Source of the DNA: Pseudopedobacter sp.
GTDB taxonomy: Bacteria > Bacteroidota > Bacteroidia > Sphingobacteriales > Sphingobacteriaceae
DNA: 35,013 nucleotides
Direction: 5' to 3'
NCBI GenBank assembly: GCA_014378105.1
Contig: JACMOI010000120.1
Coordinates: 1-35,013 of the forward strand
The notes beneath the pieces are model-generated. The model did not search any database. It was given only the letters and a program-made list of their open reading frames with translations, and was not told where the DNA came from. Shown piece after piece: positions 32,864 through 35,013 of the stretch (position 1 is its first letter; each line of letters begins with the position of its first letter). The position numbers and the translations under genes were made by a program.

Positions 32864-33976
32864 TTATTTAAGTAAGTATTCTCTTTTAAAACCTTTTCTT
32901 TCCTTTATTCTGATGATGATGGTAGTGATGTAATTGATCAATATACAGATTCCCAAAAACATGAAAATTAACACAAAATTACCCCAATTCCTTAATTCCA
33001 AAGCCATGTAAATGAATAAAAGATTCGTGAGCGCTAAGAGCAAGGTGGTTTGCAGGTGATTAAAACCTAACTTTAAAATACGATGATGAATATGGTTACG
33101 GTCTGCCCTAAAAGGAGACTGCATTTTGATCACCCTCAGAAAAAATACCCTAAAAGTATCAAACAGCGGAATAGTGATGATGGCTACTGCAATCGCTGGA
33201 GCTGAATAAAAAGTGGGGTCGTAATTGACCTTGGTGAATTTATTGAGTTCTATAAATTTAATGGCCAATACCACGGAAATCAGTCCTATTAATAAGCTCC
33301 CTGTATCCCCCATAAAAATTTTAGTAGGGCTGTAATTGTAGAATAAAAACCCCGCAATGGCTCCTACCATACTAAAAGCCAATGAAGCCAGTTCTATTTG
33401 GCGCATGTGTATAAATAGGATTGCAAAGGTGAGACAAACCACTAAGCCTATGGTCCCTGCCAAACCATCTATCCCATCAATTAAATTAAAAGCATTGACG
33501 ATGAACATGATGACGATGATGGACAGGATGATGCTAAAAGAAAAAGAAATCTCCTGAATGTTAAATACCCCATACAAACTGGTCAATCTTACATTACCTA
33601 ATAAGACCAACATGGTGGCGACCAAAAACTGCATTCCAAATTTAGTGCCCGGGCCTGCTCCTGCCAAGTCATCTTTTAAACCTTCTGCAAATAATATGAT
33701 ACAAGAAGACAATAAAATATTGGTGGGTAAAAAAGCATCGTACTTGGCAAATAATAAAGAAACAATGGTGAAGCTACAGAATATGGCTACCCCACCCAAT
33801 CTTGGGATGCCATGGTCATGCTCCTTTCTCTGGCTTTGCAAGTCATCGTAAAGGTGGCGCTCTCTTGCCACAAACATGATGGAGGGAATGGCAATAAAAG
33901 ATACCCCCACTGCAATGGTAATCACCAACAGGTAATACAACCATTCGGTATTGCTTAAATAATCTTGCCAATTCAT
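32864..33976 (-). CDS. WecA/TagO-like undecaprenyl-phosphate sugar-1-phosphate transferase
   Basis: Polytopic membrane enzyme of the MraY/WecA family that loads a sugar phosphate, usually GlcNAc-1-P, onto undecaprenyl phosphate to start O-antigen or capsule synthesis. I start it at ATG 33976 (370 residues); an in-frame GTG at 34006 adds ten residues but is less convincing. Motifs in order: HGIPRLGGVAIF, EGLKDDLAG with the Asp pair (102-103), NAFNLIDGIDGLAGT (161-175), [13 protein letters not shown] and the cytoplasmic RADRNHIHHRILKLGF. The HIHH loop favours WecA/TagO-type over MraY, and the true mraY is at 22428. About eleven hydrophobic segments. It lies 45 nt behind a glycosyltransferase and is probably co-transcribed with it. 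Confidence 0.92.
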   Translation of the reverse strand: MNWQDYLSNTEWLYYLLVITIAVGVSFIAIPSIMFVARERHLYDDLQSQRKEHDHGIPRLGGVAIFCSFTIVSLLFAKYDAFLPTNILLSSCIILFAEGLKDDLAGAGPGTKFGMQFLVATMLVLLGNVRLTSLYGVFNIQEISFSFSIILSIIVIMFIVNAFNLIDGIDGLAGTIGLVVCLTFAILFIHMRQIELASLAFSMVGAIAGFLFYNYSPTKIFMGDTGSLLIGLISVVLAIKFIELNKFTKVNYDPTFYSAPAIAVAIITIPLFDTFRVFFLRVIKMQSPFRADRNHIHHRILKLGFNHLQTTLLLALTNLLFIYMALELRNWGNFVLIFMFLGICILINYITTIIIRIKERKGFKREYLLK

Positions 33977-34021
33977 TGCCCAAAAATACAAATTATTATA
34001 TAGCACCTACTATTTCTCTTG

Positions 34022-34771
34022 CTACGACCAAAATTGATGGAGCTTCCTCAAAGGTTTAAGAATTCCAGTGAGTAAAGGATTTGGAATTCCGTTGATTTTC
34101 ATGGCCAAACGATCTTCCTGATTAGCTATCCACCTGTTTTTTAAACTTTGGTTGCTTAAACCTCCTACCCTCATCTTTACCAAAACTTCCGGTAAATAGG
34201 CTGTTTTGATATGGTATTTATACAAAACCCTCAGCATTAAATCGTAGTCTGCTGCTGACGTAAAACTTAAATCATAATGACCATATTTTTCGAAAACTTC
34301 TTTTTTTAAAAAAAGTGTCGGGTGAGGGGGCATCCAGCCTTTTTCAAAAGCTTGTTGACTGATTTCACCTGATTCCCAATGACGAATAATTTTGTTACTG
34401 TCTTTGCGGTCCACATAATCTAAATCTCCATATACCGCCATTAAGCTGTCATCTGTTTCGAATAATGCAGCTACTTTTTGTAGCACCTGTGGATGCGCAT
34501 AAAAATCATCGGAATGTAGGATGCCAATCACTTCTCCTTTGGTCAGTTGAATCCCCTTATTCAACGCATCATAGATGCCTTTGTCTTTTTGAGATTGATG
34601 TCTTGTAATGATGTGCTGGTTTTTGTTGATGATATTTATGGTCGCATCCGTACTTTTACCATCTATGATGATTAACTCTTTGTCTGGACAACTTTGTTTT
34701 TGATAAGAATCTATTGCCGATTGTAGCAGTTTTTCTGAGTTGTAAGTGGCAGTAATGATGGAAATCAACAT
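34022..34771 (-). CDS. Family 2 glycosyltransferase
   Basis: A 249-residue GT-A fold glycosyltransferase (GT2) with no membrane segment, probably acting on lipid-linked glycans at the cytoplasmic face. The N-terminus has the nucleotide-sugar fold: ISIITATYNSEKLLQSAI (3-20), ELIIIDGKSTDAT (32-44), KGIYDALNKGI and the metal-binding GILHSDDF (Asp88-Asp89). Later blocks include PPHPTLFLKKEVF and FTSAADYDLMLRV, the acceptor-side region usual in WcaA-like enzymes that act in surface polysaccharide synthesis. Its neighbour starts polyprenyl-linked glycans. The substrate cannot be read from sequence. It is the first gene seen of a transcript whose upstream part may continue past the window. Confidence 0.92.
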   Translation of the reverse strand: MLISIITATYNSEKLLQSAIDSYQKQSCPDKELIIIDGKSTDATINIINKNQHIITRHQSQKDKGIYDALNKGIQLTKGEVIGILHSDDFYAHPQVLQKVAALFETDDSLMAVYGDLDYVDRKDSNKIIRHWESGEISQQAFEKGWMPPHPTLFLKKEVFEKYGHYDLSFTSAADYDLMLRVLYKYHIKTAYLPEVLVKMRVGGLSNQSLKNRWIANQEDRLAMKINGIPNPLLTGILKPLRKLHQFWS

Positions 34772-35013
34772 GTATCAATAATAGAAAATATCTGGAAGAA
34801 ATAAAAATGGGTGGAGTGGAGTTTTGGATGAGTGGATTGCAAGTTATTTTGACGCATTTAATTTATTTCAGCATCTTATGTTAAGAGGTTATATTTCGCT
34901 TTTTGCTTCCTTATCCAATATGACGCGTTTTGGCTTAATGCTCGTGACTTTCAGTCTATCATTATTAAATAGGCTCATTGTCATGCTGAATCTCTACCAA
35001 CGGTTAGTGGGTA
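34772..35013. other. Right-edge non-coding stretch
   Basis: 242 bp to the window edge without a coding signal. TTTCAGCATCTTATG (34866-34880) and TGTCATGCTGAATCT (34980-34994) contain facing 8-bp arms TTCAGCAT and ATGCTGAA, resembling the CATGCTGAA/TTCAGCATCT repeats common between genes in this group. No promoter for the glycosyltransferase was identified. Confidence 0.4.

Overview
The window comes from an AT-rich member of the Bacteroidota, most likely a Sphingobacteriaceae (Pedobacter-like) organism. Four things point there. The str operon runs rpsL-rpsG-fusA straight into rpsJ with no tuf. A textbook Bacteroidota promoter (TTG-N20-TAnnTTTG) precedes rpsL. A bacterial serine palmitoyltransferase (sphingolipid synthesis) and a histone H1-like small protein are present. 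Short dispersed repeats of the kind I associate with these genomes fill the spacers. The genus is inference. A lipoprotein with an ice-binding (DUF3494) domain suggests a cold or freeze-exposed habitat.

Layout. (1) 1-3671: start of the ribosomal superoperon on the minus strand (rpsL, rpsG, fusA, rpsJ). (2) 3700-11700: accessory region with a PhnA/YjdM-like zinc-ribbon protein and a secreted D-aminoacylase on minus, a plus-strand pair of ice-binding lipoprotein and two-domain OmpA protein, then a DUF2236/MpaB-type protein and an H1-like protein on minus. (3) 11900-13200: serine palmitoyltransferase. (4) 13300-29120: a complete dcw cluster on minus (mraZ, rsmH, ftsL, ftsI, murE, mraY, murD, ftsW, murG, murC, ftsQ, ftsA, ftsZ), packed with overlaps or 0-20 nt gaps except at murG-ftsW (83 nt) and ftsA-ftsZ (125 nt). 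It has an MraZ-box operator in front and a terminator behind; murF and ddl are not in it. (5) 29200-34800: pgk, a GNAT acetyltransferase, gapA, a WecA/TagO-type polyprenyl-phosphate sugar-phosphate transferase and a family 2 glycosyltransferase, all on minus.

How the genes work together. The dcw genes make lipid II (MurC, MurD, MurE, MraY, MurG), polymerise and cross-link it at the septum (FtsW, FtsI) and build the divisome (FtsZ, FtsA, FtsQ, FtsL). The WecA-like enzyme and the glycosyltransferase draw on the same undecaprenyl-phosphate pool for surface glycans. The ice-binding lipoprotein and the OmpA protein look like a surface module: one part would hold ice, the other spans the outer membrane and grips peptidoglycan.

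The protein families are mostly known. The more unusual material is non-coding: three DnaA-box-like sites in 41 bp between ftsA and ftsZ; two facing arrays of heptamer repeats between fusA and rpsJ; a dispersed palindromic repeat that supplies the N-terminal codons of murD and has a second copy near pgk; an octamer array between murG and ftsW; twin ATGATTA/TAATCAT palindromes before pgk; an 11-bp tandem array before gapA; a hairpin between rpsG and fusA; and a strong Shine-Dalgarno sequence before rpsG. No rRNA, tRNA, CRISPR array or insertion sequence was seen.
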